Part shown: one piece after another, positions 11,641 to 22,410 of the stretch
Layout of the letters: each line of letters opens with the position of its first letter
Numbering within the stretch: position 1 is the first letter of the stretch
Source of the DNA: Cunninghamia lanceolata
Taxonomy: Eukaryota; Streptophyta; Pinopsida; Cupressales; Cupressaceae
Reading direction: 5' to 3'
NCBI GenBank assembly: GCA_027924645.1
Contig: BSBN01001752.1
Span: forward strand, 16,049,001 to 16,113,000
Length of the DNA: 64,000 bases
Notes under the pieces: model-generated
The model's database searches: none
The model's input: the letters and a program-made list of their open reading frames with translations, nothing else
What the model was told of the DNA's origin: nothing
Program-made: the position numbers and the translations under genes

Positions 11641-12471
11641 TGATGCAGGAGCATCCCTGGTTCAAGAGCAATCTTGCATCAACCAAAAACATTTGCATTT
11701 CAGTTTGTTTCTTTTCATTTCCCAGTTCAGTTCATGCAGTTTAGTCAGTAGCAATTTCTGTATTTTGGTCCGCATTCCATCGTAGTTGCATTTCAGACCC
11801 TGTGGAGCTGGATTTAGCATTTAGATTCATTCATGCACATCATATCCAAAATCTAGATCATTTGGATCCGTTACCGGAAAGTTATCGCTATTAGAAGATC
11901 GACAGTTGTCTCAGAACATAGCATCCTGACAGTCTCAGATAATCAACTAAAGGAGAAGACCTACAGAGCATTTCACGACTTGCGAAGTTAAAAGACACAT
12001 CATCCAATGTTGTTTGGTTCGTGGCCGACCTTCCTTGGGATCCGCACATCATTCCATTCATTTGCGGAGGAGTTCTATTCAATTAGGCCCGACCTGTCAG
12101 TGTACACACGTTAGAACTCTTCAGTGGAGTTTGTGACCTTCCTTGGCCGACGCGGAGGAATCATATGTTCCAGAGATGATATATATTGATGTAATAGATG
12201 CCTAGGAAAGTAGTGAAGTTCAAAGAGATAGTGTGATAGTTTGAATTCTTTGCGAAGGAGCTTCAAAGCCATATCTTGTGCATATTCTGTAATTCTGTAA
12301 GCAGGCCTGTGAGCCCTAATTGTAAGCCCGCATGTTGCTGGCCAATTTGTATTTGAATTCTATGATATACTGAATGACTGAATCTACAATTGCTTTATAT
12401 CTTTGAGTTGTTTCCGTTGTGTTTACTCTTGCTGCACGGTCTGGATTGTTCTCTTTGAGGACCCTCCTAAC
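11641..12471 (+). repeat. 5' LTR of the inner chromovirus, truncated at its 3' end
   Basis: It matches 15236-16046 closely from TGATGCAGGAGCATCCCTGG to GAGGACCCTCCTAAC, with scattered substitutions and small indels. The final CGTGACTGGATTA seen in the 3' LTR is missing at the deletion junction. Confidence 0.92.
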
Positions 12472-12479
12472 TTGAAGGA

Positions 12480-15204
12480 TTGCCACCAATCAGGAGTATC
12501 AGTCATCACATGGATCTTATACCAGGAGCTAGTTTGCCTAACAAAGCAGCACACAAAATGACACCGGCAAAGAATGAAGAACTGAATTGACAGATATAGG
12601 AGTTGTTGAGGAAGGGTTTGATCAGAGAAAGCTTGAGTCCTTGTGCAGTACCTGCAGTGTTAGCACCAAAGAAGGATGGAGAATGGAGAATGTGTACAGA
12701 CTCTAGAGAAATAAACAAGATCACAGTTAAGGATAGGTTCCCTTTACCTAGGATGGATGATATCATGGATTGTTTGAGTGGAGCAAAATATTTCACAAAG
12801 ATAGATTTGAAGAGTGGATACCATCAAATCAAAATCAGAGAAGGAGATGAATGAAAGATTGCTTTTAAGACAAATGAAGGATTGTATGAGTGGTTAGTAC
12901 TTTCATGAGATTGATGAATGAAGTCTTGAAGTGATTCTTGGGTAAGTTTGTTATTGTATATTTGGATGATATTCTGATTTTCAGTAAGACAAAAGAACAT
13001 TTGTGGCACCTGAGACAAGTATTGTAGAGACTGAGAGAAGAGAAGTTGCCGATAAACATCAAGAAATGTAGTTTCATGAAGGAAGAATTGGTATATTTGG
13101 GATTTGTGATTTCTGCGGAAGGATTGAAGATGGACCCTGAGAAAATTAGAGCAATTGTTGAATGGCCTACATCGGAAAGCATTGGGGAAGTTAGATCATT
13201 TCATGGATTGGCTAGTTTCTACCGGAAGTTCATTAGAAATTTCAGTTCAGTTTGTAACCCTATGACAGAGACAATGAGAGGTGACAAAAAAGATTTCAAG
13301 TGGACATTAGGAGCAGACAAAAGTTTTGAGTTGTTGAAGCAGAAAGTGACAGAGCAACTTGTTTTGGCATTATCGGATTTCAATAAGGTATTTCAAGTAG
13401 ATTGTGATGCAAGTGGGAATGCAATAGGAGCAGTATTAAGTCAAGAAGGTAGACCTATAGCATATTTCAGTGAGAAGTTGAATGATGCAAGGAGAAGATA
13501 TTAGTATATGACCAGGAGTTCTATGCCATAATTCAAGCCTTGAAGAAGTGAAGACATTACTTGTTGCCTAAGGAGTTTGTGTTGTATACAGATCATCAAG
13601 CTTTGCAATATTTGAACAGTCAAGGAAAGTTGAATCAGAGACATATGAGATGGGTAGAGTTCATGCAGAGTTATACATTTGTGTTGAAGCATAGGAGTGG
13701 AAAATCAAACAAAGTTGCAGATGCATTGAGTAGAAGGAACTTGCTGACAGAGATGAGAATTGAAGTGTTGGGATTTGATGAATTGAAGAACATGTATGAG
13801 GAAGATCTTGATTTTGCAGAACCTTGGAAAGCATGTAAGGAACCTGTTGTGATAGATAGGAGTAAGTGGTTGGACTATTTCATTCAGGAAGATATGTTCA
13901 AAGGAAGTCAATTATGCATACCTAGAAGTTCAATGAGAGACAATTTGATCAAGGAGAAGCATAGTGGTGGATTGGTAGGACATTTTGGCATTGATAAAAC
14001 AATGGCTTTGGTAAGTGAAAATTACTTTTGGCCTCAGATACATAAGGATGTTAGGAGATTTGTGCAGAGTTGTAGAGTATGTCAAGTTGCAAAATGGAGT
14101 AGTCAGAATACTGCATTGTATAAATCTTTGACAGTACCGGAGAAACCTTGGGAAGACATAAGTATGGATTTTGCAATGGGATTACCAAGACACAAAGAGG
14201 ACATGATTCAATATTTGTAGTGGTGGACAAATTTTTGAAGATGACATTTCATATCTTGTAAGAAGACAACTAATGCAGTGCATGTAACTGATCTACTTTT
14301 CAAGGAAATTGTAAGATTGCATGGATTACCTAAGAGCATAATTTCAAATAGAGACAAGATTTCTTGGATACTTTTGGAAGACACTTTGGAAGAAGATGAC
14401 AGATTTGAAGTTCAGTTCAACATTTCATCCACAGACTGATGGACAGACAAAGGTAGTGAATAGGAGTTTGGGAAATTTGTTGAGATGTTTGGTTGGAGAG
14501 AAGGCAGGAAGTTGGGATTTGATTCTTTCACAAGCAGAGTTTGCATATAATAATTTAGTGAATAGGAGTATCGAAAGAACACCTTTTGAGATTGTTACCG
14601 GAGTAAACCCTAGAGGAGTAATAGAGTTGAGAGATCAGTATGGTAGATAAGAGAAGTGTAGAAGCAGAAGAATTTGCAGAACATATGGAGACAATGCATG
14701 ATCAGGTGAAGAAGCATTTGGAGGAGATGAACATCAAGTACAAGGAGAAGGCAGACGAGAAGAAAAGACAAAGAATTTGCTGTTGGAGATGAAGTGATGG
14801 TATACTTGAGAAAAGAAAGATTTCCATTCGGGACATATAACAAGTTGAAGATGAAGAAGTTTGGACCTTGTAGGATACTCAGAAAGTTTGATTCAGGAAA
14901 TGCATATGAAGTGGAGTTATCGGAGACATTGGGCATATCACCTATTTTCAACATTGCAGACCTATATCAGTATAATGAAGCAGAGTTCAGTGACAACATT
15001 GAAGAAGACTTGAAGAAGCAGTTACCACAACAAGCACCAGAGCAGATTGAAGACATTTTGGACAGCAGAGTTGGACGCAGAACCAGAGGAAGACAATACA
15101 AAGAATACCTTGTGAAGTGGAAAGGCAGACCGACAGAAGATTCATCATGGATTTCAAAGGCTGAGGTGGACCATCTTGGTTTTCCTCTAGCCCCAACAAA
15201 GTGA
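12480..15204 (+). pseudogene. Inner chromovirus pol: RT, RNase H, integrase, chromodomain
   Basis: RT begins DLIPGASLPNKAA (12510) and continues [47 protein letters not shown] ~30-base deletion near 12900 removes the MPFGLTN segment; YLDDILIFS remains near 12960. RNase H follows (VDCDASGNAIGAVLSQ, LYTDHQALQYL, VADALSRR), then the integrase zinc region (HFGID..., CRVCQVAKW). The integrase keeps MDFAMG and SNRDK but reads [12 protein letters not shown], Lys replacing the expected catalytic Glu. The chromodomain lies at 15060-15180 ([20 protein letters not shown]), which in chromoviruses targets integration to chromatin. Stops stand where the family has Trp (12852, 13549), Arg or Gln, fitting C-to-T decay. 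Gag and protease are absent. Confidence 0.92.
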
Positions 15205-15235
15205 GGGACTCACTTTTTCAATAACCCCAGATGCC

Positions 15236-16059
15236 TGATGCAGGAGCATCCCTGGTTCAAGAGCAATCTTGCGTCAACCAAAAACATTTGCATTTCAGTT
15301 TCTTTCTTTCCATTTCCCAGTTCAGTTCAGGCAGTAGCAGTTTCTGTATTTTGGTCCGCATTCCATCGTAGTTGCATTTCAGACCCTGTGGAGCTGGATT
15401 TAGCATCTAGATTCATTCATGCACATCATATCCAAAATTTAGATCATTTGGATCAGTTACCGGAAAGTTATCGCTATCAGAAGATTGACAGTTTTCTCAG
15501 AACAGAGCATCCTGACAGTCTCCGATAATCAACTAAAGGAGAAGACTTGCGGAGCATTTCACGACTTGCGAAGTTAAAACACATCATCCAATGTTGTTTG
15601 ATTCGTGGCCGACCTTTCCTGGGATCGGCACATCATTCCATTCATTTGCGGAGGACTTCTATTCAATTAGGTTCGACCTATTCGTGTACACACATTACAG
15701 CTCTTCATTGGAGTTTGTGACCTTCCTTGGCCGACGCAGAGGAATCATACGTTCCGAAGATGATATATATTGATGTAATAGATGCCTAGTAAAGTAGTGA
15801 AGTTCAGAGAGATAGTTTGATAGTTTGAATTCTTTGCGAAGGAGCTTCAAAGCCATATCTTGTGCATATTCTGTAATTCTGTAAGTAGGCCTGTGAGCCC
15901 TAATTGTAAGCCCGCATGTTGCTGGCCGTGAATTCTATGATATACTAAATGATTGAATCTTCAATTGCTTTATATCTTTGATTTGTTTCCGTTGTGTTTA
16001 CTCTTGCTGCACGGTCTGGATTGTTCTCTTTGAGGACCCTCCTAACCGTGACTGGATTA
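15236..16059 (+). repeat. 3' LTR of the inner chromovirus, complete
   Basis: It starts TGATGCAGG and ends CTGGATTA, followed directly by the target duplication GAGGA at 16060. It is 824 bases long. A purine tract AAAGTGAGGGA lies at 15199-15209, not directly against the LTR, so the plus-strand primer is displaced or some bases have been inserted. Confidence 0.92.
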
Positions 16060-16643
16060 GAGGATTACCCCAGGACTTCCCAAGTAGCTGTAATCTAAGG
16101 AAATTTGCCAGCGAAAAAGGTCAACGACCCCACACCCTATATTTTTAGTGATTTTTTACCCTAAGTGTATATGGTGACCTATTGTTAGGAAGTAAATTCA
16201 TGGCTAGAATGTTAACAGTGACTACTCGGCAGGAAAATTATGGATACCTAGAGATGAAACTCAATCAGACAACCTTTATGGCCTTTGAGGTTTTCTTATA
16301 AACCCCTAGGAAGCCATAGTATTTTGGGGCCTAGCTCTTTAGAATAGAGTTTTTTGCCAACAACAATATCCATTCGTAGTTGCAGAGAGGAGTTTGTATA
16401 GGTCGTCACGCAATAGTTCTAGGGCAGCCCCTATACTATCCAATAGCCTAAAACATCCAAGGCAAAAATCTCTCAAACTAGGAGGAATTTGGCCCATAGC
16501 GTATAGTTTGAAAAAAAAAGAGAAGTTTGGTGCAAATTTTTAGACTCTGTGGGTAAGTTAGGCCGTTGGAATCGTTTTGTTGAGTTGTGCACATGAGTTT
16601 ATATTTATGGTAACCCACTAGATTGTTACCTGGAAGAAATACC

Positions 16644-17580
16644 ATGCCTCCTAAAGCAGATCTCAAGGTTGAAACTAAACTAGCGAACATCCAGAGTGCT
16701 ATTTTTGAAATGCAACACCAAGTGGATAGACTCAATTAGAGTGTTAGCCAAGTATACCTTGCCTAGTTGAGTGCTACACTCAACTAGTTGGCTAGATAGT
16801 CTAATCTCCAAACCCACTATAGTTACTTTGATCAATAAAACTTAGAGGGTACCTCTAGGGGTCTCCCAGAGCTCCCAAAGATTGATATGCCCAAATTTCA
16901 CAAGGATAGAGCTGGTACATGGTTAGGAATGATCGAATGCTACCTCGATGTTTATTAGGTTCCAGAAAATGAGTGTGTCACTCTAGCTAGCTTTCCTTTA
17001 GGAATAGCAGCCCGGTGGTATCTCTAGTGTACAAGTGGGCCAAATTAAAAAATATCATCTTGCTTGATTTGGACCAGGTTTGTATGAGGACTTAGAAGGC
17101 AAGCTCTTCAAACTCATCTAGACAAGAACTGTTATTGACTACACCAATTTTGAGGTGTCAATTTTGACATAGGGGCTATCAGATACTACTCTTAAAAGTT
17201 GTTTCATTTTGGGTTTGAAACCAGAAATTCAGGAGCTAAAAATGAATAACCCACAACATTTGGCTGATGTTATTGTTGTAGCTTGCTTGGTAGAAATCAA
17301 GCTTGCAGCTCATTAAAAATGGGGACTCTATTCTTAATCCATTCAGCTACAGAAGGATTCAAGAAATCGAGTTAATAAGCTTGCTACTACCCATAGGTTA
17401 TCTTGCAAGGAGATGGCTAAGAAGTGGGCTAAGGGACTTTGTTTTAACTGCACTAAAAATGGGAGAGAGGCCATTGGTGTAGAGAATAAGGTTGTACCTC
17501 ATCGATTCAACATGTGTTACCAGTGATACCAAGGAGTCTTTGGATGAGGAAGAAGAGGTAGCTTCATAGAGCAACAAGTC
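16644..17580 (+). pseudogene. Outer chromovirus gag
   Basis: The start ATGCCTCCTAAAGCAGAT opens MPPKADLKVETKLANIQSAI with a coiled-coil-like stretch, then LPKIDMPKFHKDRAGTWL, ECYLDVY and FPLGIAARWY, which match the Ty3 gag core (LPK...P.F.G..P..W, A..W). A nucleic-acid-binding zinc knuckle remnant GLCFNC near 17440 lacks its His and last Cys. Many stops and frame shifts are present. Gag forms the particle that packages the element's RNA. Confidence 0.75.
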
Positions 17581-17639
17581 AATAGAGGAGCTCACATCTC
17601 TCTATTCATGCTCTCACAAGTTTCTCTTCCCCCCAAACC

Positions 17640-18000
17640 CTCAGAGTCATTGTTTACATCAAGTGCCAATGAGTTGTGGTTCTAATTGATGGGGACAACA
17701 TTCATAAATTTATTAGCAGAAACCTTACTGACCAACTCCATTGTTATGTTCGTTCTTGCAACATTTTCTAAATTATGGTGGCCAATGGGAGTACCATGTC
17801 CTTTGGTGGTAAGTGTTGTAATGTCAAACCCACCATGGGGGAGTATCAGTTGACCTCCGATGTGTATGTATGCTATCACCTTCGATGGTGTTGACATGGT
17901 GTTGGGAGTGCAATGGTTATAGACATTGGGATCACTTGTGATTATTCCCAACTTTGGATGAAATTTAGTTAGTGGGGCAAGGAATATACTTTGTAAGGTA
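17640..18000 (+). pseudogene. Outer chromovirus aspartic protease
   Basis: VVLIDGDNIHKFISRNLTD at about 17670-17730 fits the retropepsin active site (LIDSGSTHNFI in relatives; D-S-G is D-G-D here). It is followed by MVANGSTMSFGGKC, then MGEYQLTSDVCM and WCWE/GVQW-like remnants. This is a degenerate, inactive copy lying between gag and RT, its usual place. Confidence 0.7.
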
Positions 18001-18236
18001 TGAAGGTTGTGGATGTTCACCTAGTCAGTTCTCACCGCATGGAGAAGTTGTTAAAGAAGGGGCATTCTGGCATTATTGCATAGTTCCACTATTGAATCTC
18101 ACTCTCCCTCGCCTCCACCTCCTTGACATTTGCAAGGGATATTAGATCAACATCAACAAGTTTAGGAGATACTCAAAGGGTTGCTTGCATAGCGGTCCCA
18201 TGATGATCCCATTCCCTTAATACTAGGTACAGTTAA

Positions 18237-18780
18237 TGTTGTTATATGGAGCCTAATCAGACTCGGAGGTTAAATTTTCCCTACTTTTATCGGTGCGGTT
18301 TCCCCCCAAATTATTTAACGGGGTCAAGGGGTATCGCCCGTTGCGGGGTCTAGGGGCAACGCCCCTGGCGCGCTCCCTGTCACGATATAGGGCGGGACTC
18401 AGGGGCAGCGCCCCCAAAACCTCAAACGTTTTTTATTATTTTATAAAGGTGTCGAGAGTTATTTTTCTATTGGCCAACATAAAAAGAAACCCTATTTTGT
18501 AACCAACATAAGTCTTGATAAAAACGGTTAAGGGTTAGGGTTTCTGTTGAGATATTGTATTGTAGCAATTGCAGCGGTATTGAGTTGCAGGGATTGTTGG
18601 TTGTAATCGGTTTTGATCTACTGGATAATAATATTGGACTCTCTGTTGGTGGATGTAGCCCGAGTTTGGGTGAACCACGTTAAAAATTGTCTCTCGCTGT
18701 TATTATTTCTGTGTATTTTCATTCCTCTGTTTAATCTTTATTTGCATTTAATTGATATCTTCTGCCGGCTAACCCTAATA
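18237..18780 (+). mobile_element. LTR-like insertion between protease and RT
   Basis: The outer pol reads IPLILGT up to 18231 and resumes PPNIWPYRYPY from about 18786, so about 545 bases are foreign. The insert starts TGTTGTTATATGGAGCC and ends CTAACCCTAATA, with near-matching flanks GTTAA (18232-18236) and GTCAA (18781-18785). A GC-rich patch at 18290-18425 repeats GGGGTC..GGGGCA.CGCCCC. The 3' part (GTGAACCACGTTAAAAATTG, TTTCTGTGTATTTTCATTCC) resembles ends of plant LTRs. A solo LTR, perhaps of a Ty1 element, is the best reading. Confidence 0.6.
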
Positions 18781-18789
18781 GTCAACCCC

Positions 18790-19511
18790 CAAATATTTGG
18801 CCCTATAGATATCCTTATTAACAGAAGAATGAAATTAAGAAGATGGTTTAGGAGCTATTGGAGGCTGGCGTCCTTAGACCGAGTACAAGTCCTTATTCAT
18901 CCCCTATTGTGATGGTTCCTAAGAAAGATTATAGATGGTGTATGTGCCTAGGTTTCAAGGAATTCAATAAGTCAACCATCAAAAACAAATTCCCTATTCC
19001 CATCATAGATAATTTATTGGATGAGCTCTCTAGGGCTAATTTTTTTTACCAAGCTAGACCTTAGATTGGGATATCACCAAATTCAAGTCAAGGTAGAAGA
19101 TATTTCCAAAACGACTTTTTGGACACATGAAGTTCCCTATGAGTTCTTGGTGATGCCCTTTGGCTTGACTAATGCTCTCTACCTTTTAGCATTTGATGAA
19201 TTAGGTGTTCAAAGGCAACCTTCGCAAATTCATCTTGGTATTTTTTGATGATATTCTTATTTACAATTGTAGTTGGGTTTATCATATCCAGCATGTGAAG
19301 ATTGCCCTCTAGGTTTTAGAGGATCATTCCTTTTTCGCCAAGCACTCTAAGTGTGCCTATGGTGTACAAGAGGTGGAATATCTAGGTCACATTGTTTTGC
19401 AGGAGGGAGTGCAAGTGGATCCAAAAAGATTGTGGCAATGCAGAATTGGCCCAAACCCAAATCAATCAAGAGTTTGAGAAGTTTCTTAGGCTTGACTAGG
19501 TACTAATGGAG
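18790..19511 (+). pseudogene. Outer chromovirus reverse transcriptase
   Basis: PYRYPY, then [59 protein letters not shown] and MPFGLTNA mark fingers and palm of a Ty3 RT. The YVDD region near 19250 is damaged (FFDDILIY in a shifted frame). YLGHIV lies near 19380 and SLRSFLGLTRY near 19480. At about 19511 the reading jumps straight to FDYEIVHKKGKEMVVADALS, so most of the RNase H domain has been deleted. Confidence 0.85.
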
Positions 19512-20480
19512 GTTTTGATTACGAGATTGTTCATAAAAAGGGCAAAGAAATGGTGGTGGCTGATGCACTTTCCCGTATATATGAAGAGGATTGTTCATTG
19601 TTCTCTCTCTCAGTTCTAGTATCCACATGGATGGAGGCTGTTTGTCTAGAATGGGAAATTGTTACCAAAATTCAGAATATTATTCAATAGTTAGAATGAA
19701 ATCCTTACTTAGTGCCAATGTTTACGTGGCTAGGATGAGTGCTGAAATACTATGACCACATTTATTTATGTAACAACTCCCTTGTCAAGCATTAGTTATT
19801 TATGGAACTTCATTTGTCCCACACAGTTGGTCACTCATGATTCTTGAAGACGTATGAGCACACCAAGTGGAATTTCTTGTTTTGTGGTTGAGTGTGAAGT
19901 GTTTCAGCAGAACAAAGGGGAGACAATCAAACTGCCAAGATCACTACAACCCGTTCCTATTCAAGACACGACTTGGGTAGATATTTACATGGATTTCATT
20001 GTGGGGCTTCCTAAGTCTAATGGTAAACAAGTCATTTTGGTGATTGTTGATTGTCTAACTAGGTATGCTCATTTTCTTGTCTTGCCCCTCCTACAACACA
20101 ATGATCATGGAATAATACTTTTTGGTCACAATCTTCAAGCTTCATGGTATGCCACACTCCATCATAAGTGATGTGATCCTTCCTTCACAGACAACTTTTG
20201 GCAAGAATTATTTAAGTTGTAGTTTATTTAGTTGAACATGAGTACAACCTATTGTCCTTAGATTGATGACCAAACATAGGTTGTTAATAAATGCTTACAA
20301 ACTTACGTGAGATGTTTTGTGTCAAAGTAGCAAGGGCAATGGGCCCGGTGGTTGCCACTAGTGGAATGGTGGTAAAATACCACTTATCACAGTGCTTCCA
20401 AGATGACCCTCTACAAGGCTCTCTATGGTCAGCCCCCACCTTTTTTGGTTTCTTATGTTCTAGGTTCTTCTAGGACCTAG
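19512..20480 (+). pseudogene. Outer chromovirus integrase
   Basis: After VADALSRIYEED (RNase H end) come ELHLSHTVGHS (zinc-binding HH region, near 19810), then IKLPRSLQPVPIQDTTWVDI, MDFIVGLPKS (first catalytic Asp, near 19990), VILVIVDCLTRYAHF, and a shifted STTYCPxIDDQTxVVNKCLQ where the third catalytic residue region has degenerated. LYKALYGQPPPFL near 20420 is a typical integrase C-terminal motif. Multiple stops; inactive. Confidence 0.85.
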
Positions 20481-20836
20481 GTTGTTGATAGCTCCCTTTC
20501 TCCAAGGGAGAAGGTTTTCAGGGTCCGTAAGGAAAATTTGCAATAGGTGCAAAACTGTATGAAGTAGTAGGTGGAACATCAAAGGTCTGAGCATTGTTTT
20601 GAAGTTGGTGATTGATTTTTTTGACAACTATAGCCTTACAAGTAGTCCTTGTGCGACAAGGTGGGTTATAAATTGGGGCCAAAATTTTATGGCCTTTATT
20701 AGGTGGTGCAATGAATAGGGGAGGTGGCATATAAGCTTGCATTCCCCTCTTCAAAGATCCATCTGGTTTTTCATGTCTCTTGCCTTGAGAGTTATTAGGA
20801 AAGCTACACGGGTGCTGATAGAACTTCTAGCATCAG
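20481..20836 (+). pseudogene. Outer chromovirus integrase-to-chromodomain linker
   Basis: The frame is badly broken. A GAGGTGGC.TATAA..TTGCATTCCCCTCT stretch and the plus-strand readings are not a clear match to the expected GPFEV/KLPP linker of the family. Only its place between integrase and chromodomain identifies it. Confidence 0.4.
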
Positions 20837-21019
20837 ATGAGAGGGGTCCATCTTTTTGGAATTATCTTAGACATGTGCGCGAAGCAACTTCATAATCTTG
20901 TTATTGAGGATGTTTTGGTGCAATGGAAAGGAATGCAGCCTGAAGATACAATGTGGGAGCTTGCTAGCATCCTATCCAAGTTTCCTCATGTCAAGCTTTT
21001 GAGGACAAAGCTCTTTTGA
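20837..21019 (+). pseudogene. Outer chromovirus chromodomain and C-terminus
   Basis: IEDVLVQWKGMQPEDTMWEL then FPHVKLLRTKLF fits the C-terminal chromodomain of plant chromoviruses (VQWKG..PEDATWE...FP...L.DK). The stop is followed by the polypurine tract and the 3' LTR with no gap. This is evidence that the outer element is a chromovirus independent of the inner one. Confidence 0.85.
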
Positions 21020-21031
21020 AAAGGGAGGCAA
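21020..21031 (+). other. Polypurine tract of the outer chromovirus
   Basis: AAAGGGAGGCAA lies directly before the TGTTAGGAACC start of the 3' LTR, the expected place for the plus-strand primer. Confidence 0.75.
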
Positions 21032-22410
21032 TGTTAGGAACCTTCATTTTGGTATATGTATTAAATATTAATTAGTATTGGCTTGAGTGCATATGTTTTG
21101 TAAGTCTCTCCATGTGCTAAATCAGATTAAAAGTGCTTATCCCACATGTATGGGGTAGTAGTAGTTGTCTTTAGTTGAACTCTATATATTGTATTTTTCT
21201 CACATGTATGCTATGTTCCACGGCGTTTCGGGGATGGGGACGGGGACGGGGGGATGGCAGGGGACGCGTTTCGGGGACGGCAGTCCAAGGGCCAATTTTT
21301 GGGGACGGTGATATATGAATTTTTCAATATATCAATATGAAATAGAGATATCATATATGTTAATAAATTAACAACAATATCAATATGTGAATAAATCATG
21401 ACAGCAGTAGTCTAACAGCAGTATAACAGTAGTATAACTAGCACTTGCACCCATAGGAGAGGTTCAAGGAATACACCGATAGGAACAACTGACGAGTTTA
21501 GAAAATTTTCCAGCATGAATTTGTTTTACGGCATGAGACAATTCCGAGCACTATAATGCTCACATATAAAAGCCTATCGGCTAACTATAAACTATAAAGT
21601 TTAAACAATAAACAATGAGCTTTAATGATTAAACACTTGTATAACAACAATCTAAACAATAATAGAATTAATGATAATCATGAGATTGAAGATTCATAAC
21701 AGCAATATTAAAGCATTTTGTTAAAATTCTAAAATTAAACTTCAAACTTCAAACTTCAAAATTAAAGATAAAATTAACTGTTAAATCCACAGTCTCAAAC
21801 TTCAAAATACAACAATCTAAAGACTAATATCTATGCCTCACTCGGGCTATCAATATCATGATTTTAGGGTTTTGGAAGGGGCGTGGGAGGGTTTGTGGAC
21901 CCCACGCCCCAATTAAAATTTAAAAAAAAAAACCGGTTGTATGTGTTAAGATGTCGGGGGATGCCTGGCCGTCCCCGAGACGTCCCCAGCTGTCCTCGGG
22001 ACGACTAGGCGCCCCCGATCCACTACCTGCCGTCCCCAATTTTTCATGCGCGTCCCCAAGACGTTTCACAATTTTACATTTTACTGGGGATGCCAAGGGG
22101 ACGTCCCCAGCCGTCCCCCCGTCCCGGAAACGTCACTGGGGACGGGGATGCATCCTGACGGCGTCCCCAGCGTGTATGGGGTAGTAGTAGTTGTCTTTAG
22201 TTAGATTCTATATATTGTAATGACTTGGCAAGTGTACAGCATCTTGAATAAATTGTATTTGGAGCTGCTGCTCTATTGGAGGATTGCCCCCTCAAAGAGG
22301 CGCCACAAACAGTAATATATTCTAATATCTGTTATATCTGTGCATTTTCCTTCTTAATTGAAATCTATTATTGCATATTATATTCTGCAAGGGTCTTATT
22401 TATATTTGCA
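21032..22410 (+). repeat. 3' LTR of the outer chromovirus, split by a hAT-like element
   Basis: The LTR parts 21032-21210 and 22179-22410 align with the 5' LTR from TTAGGAACC to the terminal TTTGCA. The 21211-22170 insert plus its duplicated target account for all the extra length. Confidence 0.85.
21211..22170. mobile_element. Non-autonomous hAT-like element with GGGGACG subterminal arrays
   Basis: The element sits in the outer 3' LTR between near-matching 8-bp target copies CATGTATG (21203-21210) and CGTGTATG (22171-22178); comparison with the 5' LTR confirms the empty site. It starts CTATGTTCCACGGCG and ends GGCGTCCCCAG. Both ends are packed with GGGGACG/CGTCCCC words (21225-21310 and 21950-22170), while the core is AT-rich and non-coding. 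The ends resemble other hAT-like ends in the window; the inverted repeat itself is poor. Movement would need a transposase supplied from elsewhere. Confidence 0.7.

Larger units (their letters stand above)
11641..16059 (+). mobile_element. Inner chromovirus with LTRs and 5-bp target duplication
   Basis: Two near-identical LTRs (11641-12471 and 15236-16059) enclose a broken pol with RT, RNase H, integrase and chromodomain. The target duplication GAGGA is at 11636-11640 and 16060-16064. LTRs start TGATGCAGG; the 3' copy ends TGGATTA, a TG...TA pair probably from TG...CA by C-to-T change. The 5' LTR lacks its last 13 bases and runs straight into sequence encoding HHMDLIPGAS, just before RT, so primer site, gag and protease were lost in one deletion. 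LTR similarity makes it clearly younger than the outer element. Confidence 0.92.
10685..22410 (+). mobile_element. Outer Ty3-type chromovirus with three nested insertions
   Basis: The two LTRs (10685-11095 and 21032-22410) are both 411 bases once the 960-bp insert and its 8-bp target duplication are removed from the second. Between them come a primer-binding site, a duplicated leader, gag, protease, RT, integrase and chromodomain in Ty3 order. The LTRs differ by many substitutions, and every reading frame is broken, so this is the oldest layer. Nested within it are a younger chromovirus (11641-16059), an LTR-like insertion (18237-18780) and a hAT-like element (21211-22170). The flanks GGTGG and GGTTC do not give a clear target duplication. 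Confidence 0.85.

Noticed and set aside
15238..15773. Open frames of 96 and 60 codons
   Set aside because: They lie wholly inside the 3' LTR of the inner chromovirus.
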